From contig NW_020312817.1 of the NCBI RefSeq assembly GCF_003265705.1, positions 30,095,820 to 30,159,819 on the forward strand: a stretch of 64,000 nucleotides of DNA, read 5' to 3'. Each line of letters begins with the position of its first letter. Position 1 is the stretch's first letter. This DNA is from Callorhinus ursinus. Lineage: Eukaryota; Chordata; Mammalia; Carnivora; Otariidae. This document shows, piece after piece, positions 1-12,754 of the stretch. The position numbers and the translations under genes are program-made. The notes below the pieces were generated by a model. The model saw nothing but the letters and a program-made list of their open reading frames with translations. It had not been told where the DNA came from and ran no database searches.

Positions 1-145
1 TTCTATAAGGAAGGGGCACCACCCTCATGACCTCACCTAATTACCTCCCAAAGTCCCCACCTCCAAATAGCATCACTTTTCGAGGCAGGGCTTCAACATA
101 TGAATGGGGCAGGGGGGCAACCCCCAGACATTTGTCCATAATCCT
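1..145 (-). repeat. MaLR-type LTR fragment (MST/MLT1-like), cut by window edge
   Basis: The segment reads as the reverse of the 5' part of a mammalian MaLR (ERVL-related) LTR: the 'ACCCTCATGACCT..AATTACCTCCCAAAG' region, then the 'CAACATATGAAT' box and the terminal 'CATTTGTCCATAA' part. Only the LTR end is present. It is an old, non-coding relic. Confidence 0.7.
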
Positions 146-1244
146 TTGTAATATAAAACAGTCAACTCCCAACTACTCCATGTAGTATTTTCATATATAT
201 GTTCATACATCCCTATATGGTAATATGACTATCATTTTTCCAAGAATATTTGCAATTCTCCTGTCTTTCTAATTCAGGAAGTTCCTTGCCAAAATTTGAG
301 TACCTTGGGATTTAATTTATTATGACCTCTGATAGAATAGGCTGTCTTGGAAAAAGACAAGAGATGGTATGTGGGTTGTGTCTTTGTGGGTATGTGGGAT
401 TTTTAATTAAAAAACTCTTTATAAAGCTTAATTTTCAATACATGTAATAAAATCTTGTAGGCTTTTATGAAGAGAGATACCGTCTAAAGAATTTAAAATG
501 CTACTCAACTAAAGAAAGTTGTTCATGAAAAATTCCATGTCACCTAAAGTATATATATAATATTTTCCCATGTGATTTCACTCGAGCCAGCCAGCAAGTA
601 TGTGGTTCCTATCTGAGAGATGAAGAGGGCTTCACAGTCTTTGTGACTACATGCCCTCCAGGACTGTGCAGTGCCCAACCTGCACAACCATTCTTGATGG
701 CCTGATTGTGAAATAAAGGGTCTGTCCATCATCACAGACTGAACTCTACCAGCTCTTAACTGGGCTTCACCGGTACCAGAGAATTAACCCTGGCTGCACA
801 TTAGACCAATTAAACAGACTCTCTGGGAGTGGGACCCAAGTGACCATTTTTGGAAATTTATGGGGGAATTTTTTGTGGCTACAATGATTGTAGGAGGGTG
901 GTGCTCCTGGCCTTTGGTAGGCAGGGCCCAAGAATGATATGCTTCCCATACTTATGGACCAATTCCTTAAACAAAGAATTGTCTTGTATCCTGCATCATT
1001 TTTTAATATCTTCTTGGATTATTTCATGTTCCTAAAAAGAATTGTTTATAATTATCTCATCCTGGATCTAATTCTGTTTTACTTATAAACATATGTAAAT
1101 ATATGTAAAAATATAAGAGTATTTTTGCAGTTTGAATATATACTGAGTTTTTCAGGAATTCAACTAACAATTAAATGGAAGATTGTTCTTTTTTCAGTTC
1201 AGAACTTTACCTAGAGCTCTTAAGATAGAATAGCATGGAACTTA
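146..1244. other. Intergenic AT-rich DNA, nothing recognised
   Basis: No coding region, RNA gene or confidently named repeat was seen. Short AT-rich runs occur at 548-560 and 1085-1130. Confidence 0.6.
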
Positions 1245-1421
1245 AGAACATGGATAGTAGAGCCATTTATCTGGGTATCACACCCTGATACAACCACTTC
1301 CTAGCTAAGTGACTTTTTACTGAACCCTCCTCGACCTCAGTTTCTTCATCTATAAAACAGAGATAGTAACAAAATCTACCTGATAGTGTCTTATGAGAAA
1401 TAAAGGAGTAAATATATGTAT
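1245..1421 (+). repeat. MIR SINE fragment
   Basis: The core order of MIR is visible: 'CCTAGCTAAGTGACTT', then 'CCTCAGTTTCTTCATCTATAAAA', then the 'AGAAATAAAGGAG' tail region. Confidence 0.75.
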
Positions 1422-1435
1422 ATCGGTTAGCTTTT

Positions 1436-1835
1436 GATGCATAAAAAACTGCCCCCAAACTTAATAGTTTAAAACAACAATATTTGGCTCATTATTCTTT
1501 GGGTTGACAATTTGTGCTGAATTCAGCTAAGTGGTTCTTGGGCTGGTCTCACCAGGATCACTCATGTCCTAGCAGTCAGTTGGCAGTGGGCTGGGGCTGG
1601 TTGGTTCCAGATGGCCTCACTCACACGTCGTATACTCGGCTTGGGCAACAGAGCCATGGATCCCCAACATTTAGCAGTGTCGCCTGGACATCTTCATGTG
1701 ATGGCTGGGTTCTAAGGGCTAGAAAGGTGAGGTCACACACAAGTCCCCAAGCACTTTTTAAGCCTTCATTTGTGTCACATTTGCTGATATCTCATTAGCG
1801 GAAGTTAAGTCACATGGCCAAGTCCAAAAACAAGA
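1436..1835. repeat. Old LTR-like repeat (MLT1-type, tentative)
   Basis: Phrases such as 'CTTAATAGTTTAAAACAACAA', 'GCTAAGTGGTTCTTGG' and 'GTCACATGGCCAAG' occur in the order seen in MaLR/MLT1-like LTRs. It is diverged and the family name is uncertain. There is no coding content. Confidence 0.45.
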
Positions 1836-1900
1836 GATGAAGAAATAGACTCTACTTCTTGATGAGAAGAGCTTCAAAATATTGTGGTCATTTCTGAAAA

Positions 1901-2437
1901 TATTGTGGCCCTTGAACAGTGTGGGGGTTAGGGGCATCAATCCTTACCCCAGCCAAGAATCTGCATAGAGGGGCACCTGCGTGGCTCAGGCATTAAGCGT
2001 CTGCCTTCGGCTCAGGTCATGATCCCAGGGTCCTGGGATCGAGCCCCGCATCAGGCTCCCTGCTCAGAGGAGATTCTGCTTCTCCCCCTTCCTTTGCTGC
2101 CCCCCCTGCTTGTGCCCTCTTTCTCTCTCTGTCAAATGAATTAATTAATTAATTAAAAATCTGCATAGAACTTTGACTCCCCCAAAACTTAACTACTAAT
2201 AGCATACTGTTGACCAAAAGCCTTACTAATAATATAGTCAATTAAAATATATTTTGTATGTTATATGTATTGTATGCCGTATTCTTACAATCAAGCAAGC
2301 TACATAAAAGAAAATGTTATTCAGAAAAGCATAAAAAAGAAAATATATTTCTAGTACGGTACTGTATTTATAAAAAAAAAAATCCATGTGTAAGGGAGAC
2401 TACACAGCTAAAACCCATGTTGTGCAAGGGTCAACTG
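1901..2437. mobile_element. MER2/Tigger-like DNA transposon remnant, interrupted by a SINE
   Basis: The left end carries CCCTTGAACAGTGTGGG and the right end, reversed, reads ACCCTTGCACAACATGGG, forming imperfect terminal inverted repeats. The right end has the flanking TA expected of Tc1/mariner-pogo elements. Internal phrases ('ACTTAACTACTAATAGC', 'TGTATGTTATATGTAT') fit the MER2/Tigger group. It is a non-autonomous remnant with no transposase. A SINE (1970-2157) splits it. Confidence 0.65.
1970..2157 (+). mobile_element. Carnivore tRNA-derived SINE, 12-bp TSD
   Basis: The tRNA-related head (GGGGCACCTGCGTGGCTCAG with A-box and B-box style blocks), CT-rich middle and (AATT)n tail are all visible. 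AATCTGCATAGA is duplicated exactly at 1958-1969 and 2158-2169, inside the older DNA transposon. Confidence 0.93.
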
Positions 2438-2731
2438 TACACGCAAACACAGAAACACTTGGGATGGTGGCCAGCACATAGTAAGTGGTGTGTAAGTACT
2501 AGTTACAGTAGGCATGGCAATACTTGGACAGACGCTTTATAAAGCAACCCCTACTGCACTTACTCTGAGTGAAAATTATAGTAAATTACAAAATTCGAAG
2601 GACAGACAGGAAACAGGACCAGAATGAAATGTTCTCACCCAGTTCTAATTTATGGAAAAAACGGTAATTCTGCAAAACTTCCAAAACCTAACTTCACTTA
2701 CAAGAGGCTGTTCAGATTTCTGTATTTCAGC

Positions 2732-2976
2732 ATGGTTTAGCGGGCAGGATCCTCAGTTCCGGGATCGAATTGCCTCCATTAGAATTCTAGCTCACTCCTC
2801 ACTGGCTGGATAACCTCAGACAAATCACCTAGCCACCCGAAGTCTCAATGTCTGCATCTGTAGTACTGGAGAAATGGAAAGTTTTAATTCCTGAGGTCCT
2901 CATGAGGATTAAATGAAACATAATATGTAAATTGCTTCTGGCATAGAGTGAGCATCCAATAAATGTTAGGTATTAT
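2732..2976 (+). repeat. MIR SINE, nearly full length
   Basis: The 'GCATGGTTTAGCGGGCAGGA' head, 'AACCTCAGACAAATCACCTAG', 'GTCTCAATGTCTGCATCTGTA' and the 'GCATCCAATAAATGTTAG' tail are in MIR order. Confidence 0.8.
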
Positions 2977-3014
2977 TTTTCTTAATGTTTTAAGAATCAA
3001 AACTCATCTAGTAC

Positions 3015-3170
3015 AGTTCAGAGATTTCCAGCCTTGGAGGCACATTGGAATGACCTGAGGAGCATAAAAATAGTGACACCTGCCGCACTCCAGAGATTCT
3101 GATATAAATGGTCTGGAGGGAGGCCTTTGCATGGTGGGTTTTGAAAGGCTCCCAAGGTAGTTCTAAGGTC
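3015..3170. repeat. MER5-like (hAT-Charlie) DNA transposon fragment
   Basis: 'CACATTGGAATGACCTGAGGAGC', 'CCAGAGATTCTGAT' and 'GGTCTGGAGGGAGGCC' follow the MER5 layout. It is non-coding. Confidence 0.7.
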
Positions 3171-5959
3171 CTGTGGAGATTTGGGAGCACAGGTCCGTTA
3201 AAGAGGACGTTAGAGATGATTCAGGGCTAACTTCTCATTTCTTAGATGAGAACACTGAGACCCAAAGTGGTGACAGGACGTGCTTAACAACAGCCAGGTG
3301 GTGGGTGGGAAAACTGGAAACTGGTATCCCAAGGACTCCCACCCATGGCCCTTTCCCTCTTGTGTGGCCACCACAAGGACAGATGAGCCCAGGGCAGCCC
3401 ATGTGACCCTCCTCACCAAGAACCCAGAGCTGGGACAAGGGACATTGGCCTCCTAAGTCTACCTAATGCCAAATTCAAGGCTCCAGGAATGACTTTGTTC
3501 TCCCTTGATTTGACAATCTCCCTACACTTTCAGGTTTGATTCATAATAAGATTCAGGTTCTGCCTGTGTTTGTTTGAATTAGGCTTTTATTTCATTTATT
3601 CCATTGTCCTTGGCTCAGAGCTCTATTTTAGGGCCCCAAACCATAACTTTCCTTCATTCTTTTCCTTTCTTCTTTCCTCCCACGCTCCCTTCTCTTTCTT
3701 CCTTCCCTCTTTTCATGCCTCCTGTAACTCCACCCTCAGAAGGACGTTTGTCTCAGATGACTACCTTCCTCCACCCTCGTGAATAACCTTCTGCGTGGGA
3801 GTCGCCTCCTCCTTTTAAACTGTTTCTGGAAATAGGAGTGTTCCTTAGTTCATAATAGTGATTCTGCTAAAGTGCCAATAATTCTCAGGATCAGAGAGCC
3901 AGCTTCACCACAAGGCTGGGAGATGTGGGGGGAATTCTGTGACTGCTCCCTTGTTGAAAGGCTGACCCCTAAGGGCTCAGAGACATGGACTGCTAGCTGG
4001 TGGTGTCAGGAATTTCCCAGGAGCAGAGGCAGTATTCAAAAAAAAAAAAAATTCTTTTCCTTTTTTCCTCTCCAGCTTTAGCCTTTACAAATATTAGCCC
4101 TTTGTCATTTTTCTCTGAGCTTCTAATTACTGAGATTGAAGGGAACAAATTCAATGAGCCAGAGAAAGGTGAGTATAGACCATGGTTCTCAAGAACCTAG
4201 CCTTTAAAAAAAAAAAGTATTCTTACACGAATAAAATTGGATACCAAACTGAATATACAATATTGCTCATTTTCTCATATATATATATGATTATATATCC
4301 CACTGAATGATGGAATTAAAGGAATATTTTTTATTGTCGCTGATCTGTAGCTCCTCATTCTTTTATGATGAATATGTATTACTCATGTATCAAAAAAGCA
4401 ATAAACCCATTACTTTAAAAACAAAACAAATGCTAAATATTGATCTTAGAATAAAACCCTTGCAGGCATTCTTGTTTAATATTCATTGTCCCCAAACTGT
4501 TTTCATATGATACTCAAGATCTTAAGAGTTATAAAATTAACTGATTTCTTTCATCGCTTGTTGATTTGTGTGTACCTGTGCACACATGCTCAAATCTCTT
4601 GTATTTTTGTCCTTTATTCCATCCCCCACTTATCACTAAATTTAGGCCAATTTGTATCATTTCTCAGGCCTTCTCAGCCTTTGTGACATTTCCAATTCCA
4701 TCTGCAGATCTAATTAATGTGTTGCTTATTCATTCTTCCACATCACTGATAACAAGAGACATAAAATCGGACCTGGTACTGACTGCTACATAATCCTCGA
4801 TACCTCCCACCACTGGACACATCCTTCTGCTTTACCCAGTTTTTGAGCCCAGCTGATTGAAACTGATTTTGCAAGTAAAATTCACTCAGACATCGCCTAC
4901 AATGATTTATGAAGTCCACGCAGCTGTGTGGTGTCCCATTAATCACAGACACTACAATAATCTATTTGTGTGCAGTAGTCCTCATAAAATGGAATAAAAT
5001 AAATTCCACAAGCGCATCTTTGGCTTTTGCGACAGGGCACATGGTATTATTCAGGGCACCATCCACATAATGCAATGTTAGCAGACTTGCAGATTCCTGA
5101 GGTTGGTCAAGCAAGCAAAAATATGCATTCTTTTACCGATGCATGCCAAAACTAAAGAAATTACGGCTTGTTCAGCCACCGAGTGAAAGGATTTCTCTGG
5201 GGGTCAGCTATCTCAAATTTTTTCATGAAAACTTATGTAAACAAACAGAGTATGTGAGGCACAACAGTAAACGTGGCAAGATGATTTTTGTCAACAAACA
5301 GTCCAGAACTGTATCTTCAAATAAATGTTGAACACTTATACATCGTCACCATTTGGAGACTCTTATTTCAATGATGTGATGAAACAATTTTGTAAATTCT
5401 CTTTTGAGATTGATCTGTGTTTCACATGACAAAAGAATCGTTAGTGGCAAGGTCCCTTCATTTGTGAGTGTATTTCTTATTTTGAATACTGTCCAAAATT
5501 GTTGCAAACCATGTCTCGTAAAGATTGTGAATGATCCAGTTAGGTATTCGTAATTTGTTTTTCAAAATATAAAGAGATTTATTTTTGCCTAATTATAAAG
5601 AGAATATTGTAAAGTTAAAAGTTAACAGTATAAGAATATATTGCATGAAATGATAATGGTATGACAATAAAATAAAAAAGAATTGCATGAAGTCCTAACA
5701 CACAAAAACAATCACCCTTAATATATTAGTGAATAGCTTTTCCAGAATATTTATCCATATTTGTGTATTTGTGGGTGGAGAGATATAGAAATAAATAAAA
5801 TGGGATGAGATTCTACCATAATTTTTATATTATTGTATTATACTAATTATAATTGTAATATTATATTACTTGCTTTTAAAATATCAACACTATAAAAAAC
5901 AAAATAAAAATAAATACTATATTGTGGCTATCTCTCTAATACACATCGTTTTAATAACT
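3171..5959. other. Intergenic, no gene recognised
   Basis: The stretch holds a diverged 'GATGAGAACACTGAGACCCA' repeat scrap (3195-3300), a pyrimidine-rich patch (3650-3720), short A runs (4037-4051, 4206-4217) and a small TA run (4278-4289). The short open frames show no family resemblance. Confidence 0.6.
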
Positions 5960-6560
5960 ATAATTTCCCATTACATAGATTTATTTAATCAACACTTAAT
6001 TAATGGACATTCAGTTTAATGGGCATTTAGTTATCAATTTTTTTAACCGTGAACAGGACTATCATGGACATCCTGGTTGCAAGATATTTATACACTTGAC
6101 CTAATTCTCTTCTTCTTAGGAAAGGAGTTTTTTTGAATAAGAAATGTTCCTAGAATCAGAATTATTTTCTTAGAATAAACTCTTAAAATTGTGATATCTG
6201 GATCAGGGATATGTCCAGCTAATATTTTGAGGTGCATTGCTAAGCTGACTTCCAGAAAAATTATACCAAGTTATGCTATCGCCAGTAATTCATAAGAGTC
6301 TTTATTGCCCCCAACCTTGCTAACCCTGGATATTTCAAATCGTTAAAGTGTTTGTCAACCTAGTAGATAAAAAGTATCTTTTCATTATTTTAATATGCAT
6401 GTCTTTGACTATATTTGGTTGAACATCTTTTCATATGTTTTTTGGTCATTTATATTTCTTCTTTGGGGAGTTATCTTTCCTTATGTATTTCCATTTGGGA
6501 GAGGCAATATTCATCGATTTCATTGATTTATAGAACTATATATTTACACTATGGTAATGC
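5960..6560. repeat. Old L1 (LINE-1) fragment
   Basis: The phrases 'CTGGATCAGGGATATG', 'TGACTTCCAGAAAAATTATACCA', 'TTAATATGCATGTCTTTGA' and 'GAACATCTTTTCATATG' occur in the order found in many old mammalian L1 copies read antisense. There is no intact coding frame. Confidence 0.6.
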
Positions 6561-6782
6561 TGTTTTTAATCAAAACCAAGGTATAAGCTTAACAAATCTA
6601 ATTGCCTTATAAATTGGTAATTGGGTCAGAGGCCGGTTCCAAAAATATTTTGAGAAATGGCAACACTCTCAGAAAATGGGCTTATTTTCCCAAGGTGATA
6701 ATGTTAGTGCTTTGAAAAACAATAACCATCTGTGTATCTGATTCTTGTATGTTTGTTTAAATAAAGCATTATAATCCTTGGC

Positions 6783-7027
6783 TTGATTAAGAGCTTGTGC
6801 TCTGGAATCAGGGTGCCTGTCTTTGAATCCTGATTCTTTTTCGAACCTGGGTGACCCAGACATGTGACTCAACTATGTTGTGCCTTAGTTTCTTCGTCTA
6901 TAGAATGAAGATGATTAATAGTCCCTACTGTATAGAGTTGTTGGGGATTCAGTGAGAGGATGTATATAATGTATATAGAATAGAACTGAAGACATTGTAA
7001 GTGCTCAATGAATATTAGCTATTATAG
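6783..7027 (+). repeat. MIR SINE, nearly full length
   Basis: 'AAGAGCTTGTGCTCTGGAATC', 'TTAGTTTCTTCGTCTATAGAATGA' and 'AGTGCTCAATGAATATTAGCTA' mark head, core and tail. Confidence 0.8.
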
Positions 7028-7120
7028 TTACAATATTACATGGTTTCATGACCTGCTCAAACCTAAACCACCAGACTCACTGTGAGGCAATTTTTAAATG
7101 TATATTTAGTTACTCTTTCT

Positions 7121-7324
7121 TTTTATTTTTTTAAGATTTTATTTATATATTTGACAGAGACAGATACAGCGAGAGAGGGAACACAAGCAGGGGGAGTGGG
7201 AGAGGGAGAAGCAGGCTTCCCGCTGAGCAGGGAGCCTGATGCGGGACTCGATCCTAGGACCCTGGGATCATGACCTGAGCCAAAGGCAGATGCTTAACGA
7301 CTGAGCCACCCAGGCGCCCCCTTG
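7121..7324 (-). mobile_element. Carnivore tRNA-derived SINE, 12-bp TSD
   Basis: The reverse orientation is shown by the T-rich tail at the left and CACCCAGGCGCCCC at the right. GTTACTCTTTCT is duplicated exactly at 7109-7120 and 7325-7336. Confidence 0.93.
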
Positions 7325-7480
7325 GTTACTCTTTCTGCAGGTAAGCTGCCCTGATGATATGCTTAGACTCCTCACATTTCCATTTTTAACAACTAAAAAA
7401 TAAAATTAGGGAAAGTTCTAGAGTGAGAAACAAATCAGGAACCAAAAGGGACTGTCTCCTTAGTTCTTTGGTGGCTTTAA

Positions 7481-7481
<1 letters not shown>

Positions 7482-7515
<34 letters not shown>

Positions 7516-7520
7516 GGAGA
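7482..7520 (+). repeat. (AAC)n microsatellite
   Basis: Around eleven AAC units, followed by CAGGAGA. The next SINE inserted at its right edge and copied the last two units into its duplication. Confidence 0.9.
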
Positions 7521-7713
7521 GGGCACCTGGATGGCTCAGTTGTTAAGCGTCTGCCTTCAGCTCAGGTCATGATCCCAGAGTTCTGGGATCGAGCCCCACA
7601 TCGGGCTCCCTGCCTGGCAGGAAGCCTGCTTCTCCCTCTCCCACTCCCCCTGCTTGTGTTCCCTCTCTCACTGTGTATCTCTCTGTCAAATAAGTAAAAT
7701 CTTTTAAAAAACG
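7521..7713 (+). mobile_element. Carnivore tRNA-derived SINE, 14-bp TSD
   Basis: The SINE body is complete, with an A-rich tail. ACAACAACAGGAGA is duplicated exactly at 7507-7520 and 7714-7727. Confidence 0.93.
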
Positions 7714-8054
7714 ACAACAACAGGAGACTAAAAAAAGACGTTCGAATCCATGCACAGGTCTGACAGTTTATGCATCACTGAAGTAGGATTTAGATATTTG
7801 AGGAGCAGGTGAGTTGGATGCTGAGGGGGTGGGAAAGACCTGGAAGCTGGGTCTGTCCATAAGGTTTGGGTAGAGTCATGGTTCTCAACAGGTAAATGAC
7901 TACTGCCCTACTCTGCGAGGGAGGACATGGAAGCACTAAACAGCCTAGCCAAGATGTTCTAATCATGGAGTAAGATAAACAGACCAGACTCAATGCACAA
8001 TGAGTTGGTACTGGATAGAGGATACTATAATGTCATAGGGAGACATGAAGTCAC

Positions 8055-8216
8055 CAAGACCTGGATCTGAATCCTGACTCAGGCACAGGGCCAATGTCCT
8101 TGGAATATTAATAAAATTTCTCTGAGCCTCAGTTCCTCTTCTTAAAAATATGTCTGATCAGACCCTATGATGAGGATTGAAAGAATTAATATATGCAAAG
8201 CATTTAACATGTATGT
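8055..8216 (+). repeat. MIR SINE fragment
   Basis: 'CTGGATCTGAATCCTGACTC', 'CTGAGCCTCAGTTCCTCTTC' and 'AGCATTTAACATG' are in MIR order. Confidence 0.7.
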
Positions 8217-9689
8217 GGTTCCATGTGCTCAGCCAATGGTTACTCGGAAGCAGAGGAGACATTTAAGATATTTAAGAACTAAACTGCACGGTCACTGGTT
8301 AATCAGAACTAATGCCTGATCAGTGAAGCCAATTAGAAGGAATCCCAGTGAATGGAAAAGTTGACTCAACCAACAACAAGGGATGCAGCCCCACACATCC
8401 TACTGGTATGTAGTGTTTCTGAGAGATAAGAAAGGGGTTTTCATAGTGAATAAATGTTCCAGAGTTTGGGGCTTGGAGAAAGAACCTGACCTAGCATGCC
8501 ATATAAACAGTCTAGAGTTAGATGGAGGGGAAAAAACAGAGGGGAGGTCTGGTTTCTAGAGACTACTCTGGGACCAGGTGAAGTGCCTCAGGGTGCTATG
8601 GTAGTAGCTGGGGCACAGGAAGACAGGTGGTGCCCATCAGAACTCAAGCAGCAATTGTCCAGACAACAGAGAACAATCCCAGACACCATCGCTACTAATC
8701 CGCCCAGGATGCAGACAACTAGGTGTCTAGGCGAAAAGAACACCATCCCAGTGATAGAATGAGTCAGAAAGAAGAGAGAGAAGCTAATACCAAATGAATT
8801 CATGCTAAATTGTGGCAATTGAAGGCAAAAGATCCTTTTGTACTATCTACTCAGGAGCAGAACTGGAGTCAGAACTAATCCGGAGGTAGACCAACAACTA
8901 ACTTGCTGATACTGAGGAGGGCGGAGCAGGGCTGTGTGCTGCACCCACCATGTGTACCACGTGTGAGGCTGCTAAGAGTCAGCAAATGGAAGGTAATCAG
9001 CATGGAAGGACCTCACTTTCCTCATCTATAAAATGAAGGAATTGAACCTGAACATATTTGAAGCCTCTTCTGATACTTAAAAAATATATATATTTTTCTG
9101 TCTATAAGAAATCTCTGGGCACAAAGCAGACATCCCTGGGGATAGTACTAAAGAGGCCTCCAGTCTCGGCGAGTACTTGGCTCACAAAATGCTGATGCCT
9201 AATACATGCTAAGTAATACTCTGTATACTTAAGTTGTTCACCTGAGAAAATATGGTTTTAATGAAAAGCTAAAAGCTTCTCTCAGGTTCTAACCGTGTGG
9301 CAAAGCACAAAATGGAAAACCAAAAGGTGAGTTGAACCCGTGAAACTCAGGAACTCCTCACCTATTTTGAATTTTCAAAATCTACTGTGGCATGTTTGGC
9401 TTTATCTTGCAGCTCGTTGTCTTTGGTAAGTCTCCCAACTAGCTTTCTTGCTTCCATTCATTGTCCCTCTGTTACTCTGCTGCCATAATTTCAACTTTTT
9501 AGTACATATAAGATGCCATTACTAGTAAGCAACATTATTTTATATACCACTGAGAAAGAAAATAAACTGCCCAATTAAACTATGACATGCCATCAATTGT
9601 GGGATGCATCCCACATTCAGAGCTGCTAAAATATTTTAAAAGTGTGTCTCAAAGTCAATAAAATATGTTATCTTTATAAAATATGAATC
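8217..9689. other. Intergenic, nothing firm
   Basis: Unique-looking DNA with one MIR-like scrap near 9010-9050 (CTTTCCTCATCTATAAAATG). No gene or RNA was recognised. Confidence 0.55.
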
Positions 9690-10135
9690 TGATGAGGTCA
9701 CTTGTCTCTAAAAGCTCCAAACCTTCCCCTCCAGGATGAAGTCTAAACTCTTTGCTACAGATCTTAGGCCTCTATTGTCCAGCCCAACCTTATTGGCCTT
9801 GTCTCCTAACATTTGCTGCCAGGCATCCAGTCTCCTCAGACCTCATTTCTTCCCCCACAGCAAAAGCACATGTTGTCTTCCTTCTTTCAACAACATTTAT
9901 TAAATGCCTACTGTGTACCAAGCTCTATTCGAGGCACTCTGCTGTTTTCTTTGCTTGGAATCTCTTCACCTCTTTCCCCCTAAACCTGGTGTCTATTCTT
10001 CTTTCAAGATTCAACCCAACTCTCTTCTCATTCATGAAAAAGTTTTAACTGTATCCAATTTTCTCATGTAGACTTGATTTTGTCAACTTCTATTACACTA
10101 TATTGAAACTGTTGACTTTCCAGTTGCCCGTGCTA
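9690..10135 (+). repeat. L2 (LINE-2) 3' region, diverged
   Basis: 'CCAGGATGAAGTCTAAACTC', 'TGTCCAGCCCAACCTTATTGG', 'TTGCTTGGAATCTCTTCACC' and 'TTCAAGATTCAACCCAACTC' match the order of the L2 3' end. A scrap reading 'CATTTATTAAATGCCTACTG' lies inside it. Confidence 0.6.
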
Positions 10136-11719
10136 GACAGTGGCCCCTCAGACACAAGGAAAGACATTGATTTTTGTAACTAGAGTAGTGATTAGAAATG
10201 TAGGATCCAGCTTGCTGGCTTCAAAGGCCCTATCCTGCCTTGCAGGGAATCATGCATCCTAAGTGGTGAGACAGACATGGGAAGTACAGACTTTAGGGGA
10301 AGTACAGACTGTAAGGAATAAAATCACTATGAGGTGACGCTCTTGGGTTTGATCCTCACACAGGTCAGAAGTACTCCTATGTTCTAGAACCATACACTAG
10401 ACTGTATTTCAAAAGCTTTGAAAGTAGCAAAGACTTAGTGAATATCTGAACCTATTATAGGTTTAAAAAATCCCATCATTAAAAATGCTTGAAGACTTAT
10501 TATCTCTTATATGCTCAGAATCCTGTAGGTGCTAATTTCCTAAGTGACTGATGAAAAACTCTTATTAAATAACTTATTCAAAGTTACATGGACAGTAATA
10601 AACACAGTCAGAATTTCATCCCAGGTCAATTCAATTCCCAAGATATGTTCTTTCCATTAGAGCACTTTATAGCGCAATGCCACATCATCACTGAGGACAT
10701 TTTTTTTTAGTCAGTAATTTGTCAAGGAAAAAATTGAATAGTCCTCTTCTTTAAATACCTGTGATTGGCAGTGCTGGTTGGCTCTTCTCCCTGGCAAATC
10801 TAAACAAGAAACATGATATGGTCTTTGACAATAATCAGCCGATGATGCAGACTCTTAGAATCTCTCCTATATGGTTTCATGCCCTATGATCCCCATCTTC
10901 CAGTTTTCTTGCTAATCTACACGGTCACAGTTTGCTGGCAACTAGCACTTGGTCAATGAACGTGTTTTGTTGCATGAACTTTAGTTTGAGCTTGAAAAAT
11001 TTGTGAAGAACAACCAATGTAGCCAATAAGATGATCAAGACACATTAAGCTATCAGTTAATTAGTGAAAAGAATATGAATAGGATGGCCTTAGAATCCAA
11101 TACCAAAATATTAGAATAGTCTTTAAGTTCAAATGATAAATAGAAGGAGGTGCCAATTTAAAGTCCATAATAAACTTATGGATGTCAATGTGATAAGGGT
11201 AATACTTGTGGGGGGGAAGGTTTCAAAGGGCAGCATACTTGGGCAGTATTGCAAAGAAGGCTTGGAGAGGAAGTCATATATTCTGACAGAGGCAGAAAAA
11301 AGGAGAAGAATGGGGGTTTGAAGAGTTTCATTGTCTTTTGAGTGCATAGGACCTTGGTAACCCCCCCAATAAATCCATGGGCAGGGACAGTGTGAGCGTG
11401 TGGAAGCTCACTCTCACTGGGGAGCAGAATGGAGGTGGCTACCCTCTCATTTGGGTAAGTGGAAAGTTTTGATATTACTTATTTTAATTGCCACTAGTCA
11501 GTGCTAAGAAAATGTTGTTAAGATCTTCTAAGAACATTATGATAATTTAAAAAATGTAAATGCTAGAATTGGTAACATAATCATTTCACAACATTCCATG
11601 GTCAAACAAACAATTGCTTGTTGTTTATAGGTGATGTCAAAATGGCATTTGGTCTGAGAACATATAATAATACCTGGGGCCTGAATAAGCAATTAATGTT
11701 ATTTCTGTTTAGGCTAAAA
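10136..11719. other. Intergenic, nothing recognised
   Basis: AT-moderate DNA with only short frames. There is a G run at 11211-11217 and a T8 run at 10701-10708. Confidence 0.55.
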
Positions 11720-12130
11720 TATGTTAGGATGAGCTGACCGCTATAACAAACAAGCCCCAAATCTCAGTGACTTCTCACAGTAAATATTCATTTCTCCCTA
11801 AGATCACCATCCACTGAGATTTCAGTGAGATCTATGTATGTGAATGTGTCTGTATGTAGGAAGTCAGCTTCAGACAGCCATTGAGGGATCCAGGTTCTAT
11901 CCATTTAGTGGTTCCAAATTCGACTTGTGCCTCAGGTCCTCCATGGTATGCTTTGCAGCCAGCCAACAGAGAGAGAATAAAAGAAATATGCAGGATTGTG
12001 GAGAGGTTTTAGAGGCCAGCCTAGACAAGATCCCCATCCACATTTCCATGCACATTCCATGGCCCCATCTAACCTCAAGGAAGATGGTAAGTGTTGCCTA
12101 GTTGTGTGTCCAGAATGAAAAGAAGGAACA
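11720..12130. repeat. Old LTR-like interspersed repeat, family uncertain
   Basis: 'CTATAACAAACAAGCCCCAAATCTCAGTGACTT', with the later 'GTTGCCTAGTTGTG' stretch, resembles medium-frequency LTR-type repeats. It is too diverged to name and has no coding content. Confidence 0.35.
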
Positions 12131-12349
12131 TAGAAATTGGTAAGCACTACCATTTCCCCCAGAAAACAGGTAATAAATTCTCCTTTCAATGACAAAACAT
12201 CTGTATGATATATAGGATATGAATATAAAAATACCAGTATTCTGATGAACATTATCATATCAGAATTTACAATTCAAATAAATGATGTCTCCTTGTCAGC
12301 AGTTACTTGGAAAAGCTGAATGCTGGTTCCATGGAAACCACCAATGCCT

Positions 12350-12475
12350 AACCATCTTTTTTATTGAGATATAATTGACATATAACATTTATTAGTTTCA
12401 GAGGTATAAAATAATGATTTGATATTTGTATATATTGTGAAATGAGCACCATTTTTTAAACTTTTTTAGAACATA
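12350..12475. repeat. L1 3'-end scrap
   Basis: 'TTATTGAGATATAATTGACA' and 'ATAATGATTTGATATTTGTA' are characteristic of old L1 3' ends. Confidence 0.65.
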
Positions 12476-12754
12476 TTTTTTCTGGAACATGTGTTGGTTC
12501 TCTTAAATATTCCCAACAAATATCCATCCTTTGAGGATGAATTTGCTAGAGATTAATACAAATTAATTTCGAGCCAAGTCTGGTGAATGAAGAAGGTAAT
12601 CTACTTGAGTTATAGTATGTCAAATCATATATGATGGTTAAACAATGAAGCTTATTTTCCCACGGGACTACACAAGGCAATTCCAAAGTAAACATTATAG
12701 GAATGATTTGGGCACTTTCACTAAGTGTTTGAGGGAGTGTGCAGATAAAAGTTT

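Noticed and set aside
7082..7755. Frames with similar peptide endings at both SINEs (about 7082-7273 and 7567-7755)
   Set aside because: The shared peptide is the translation of the carnivore SINE body, not a gene family.
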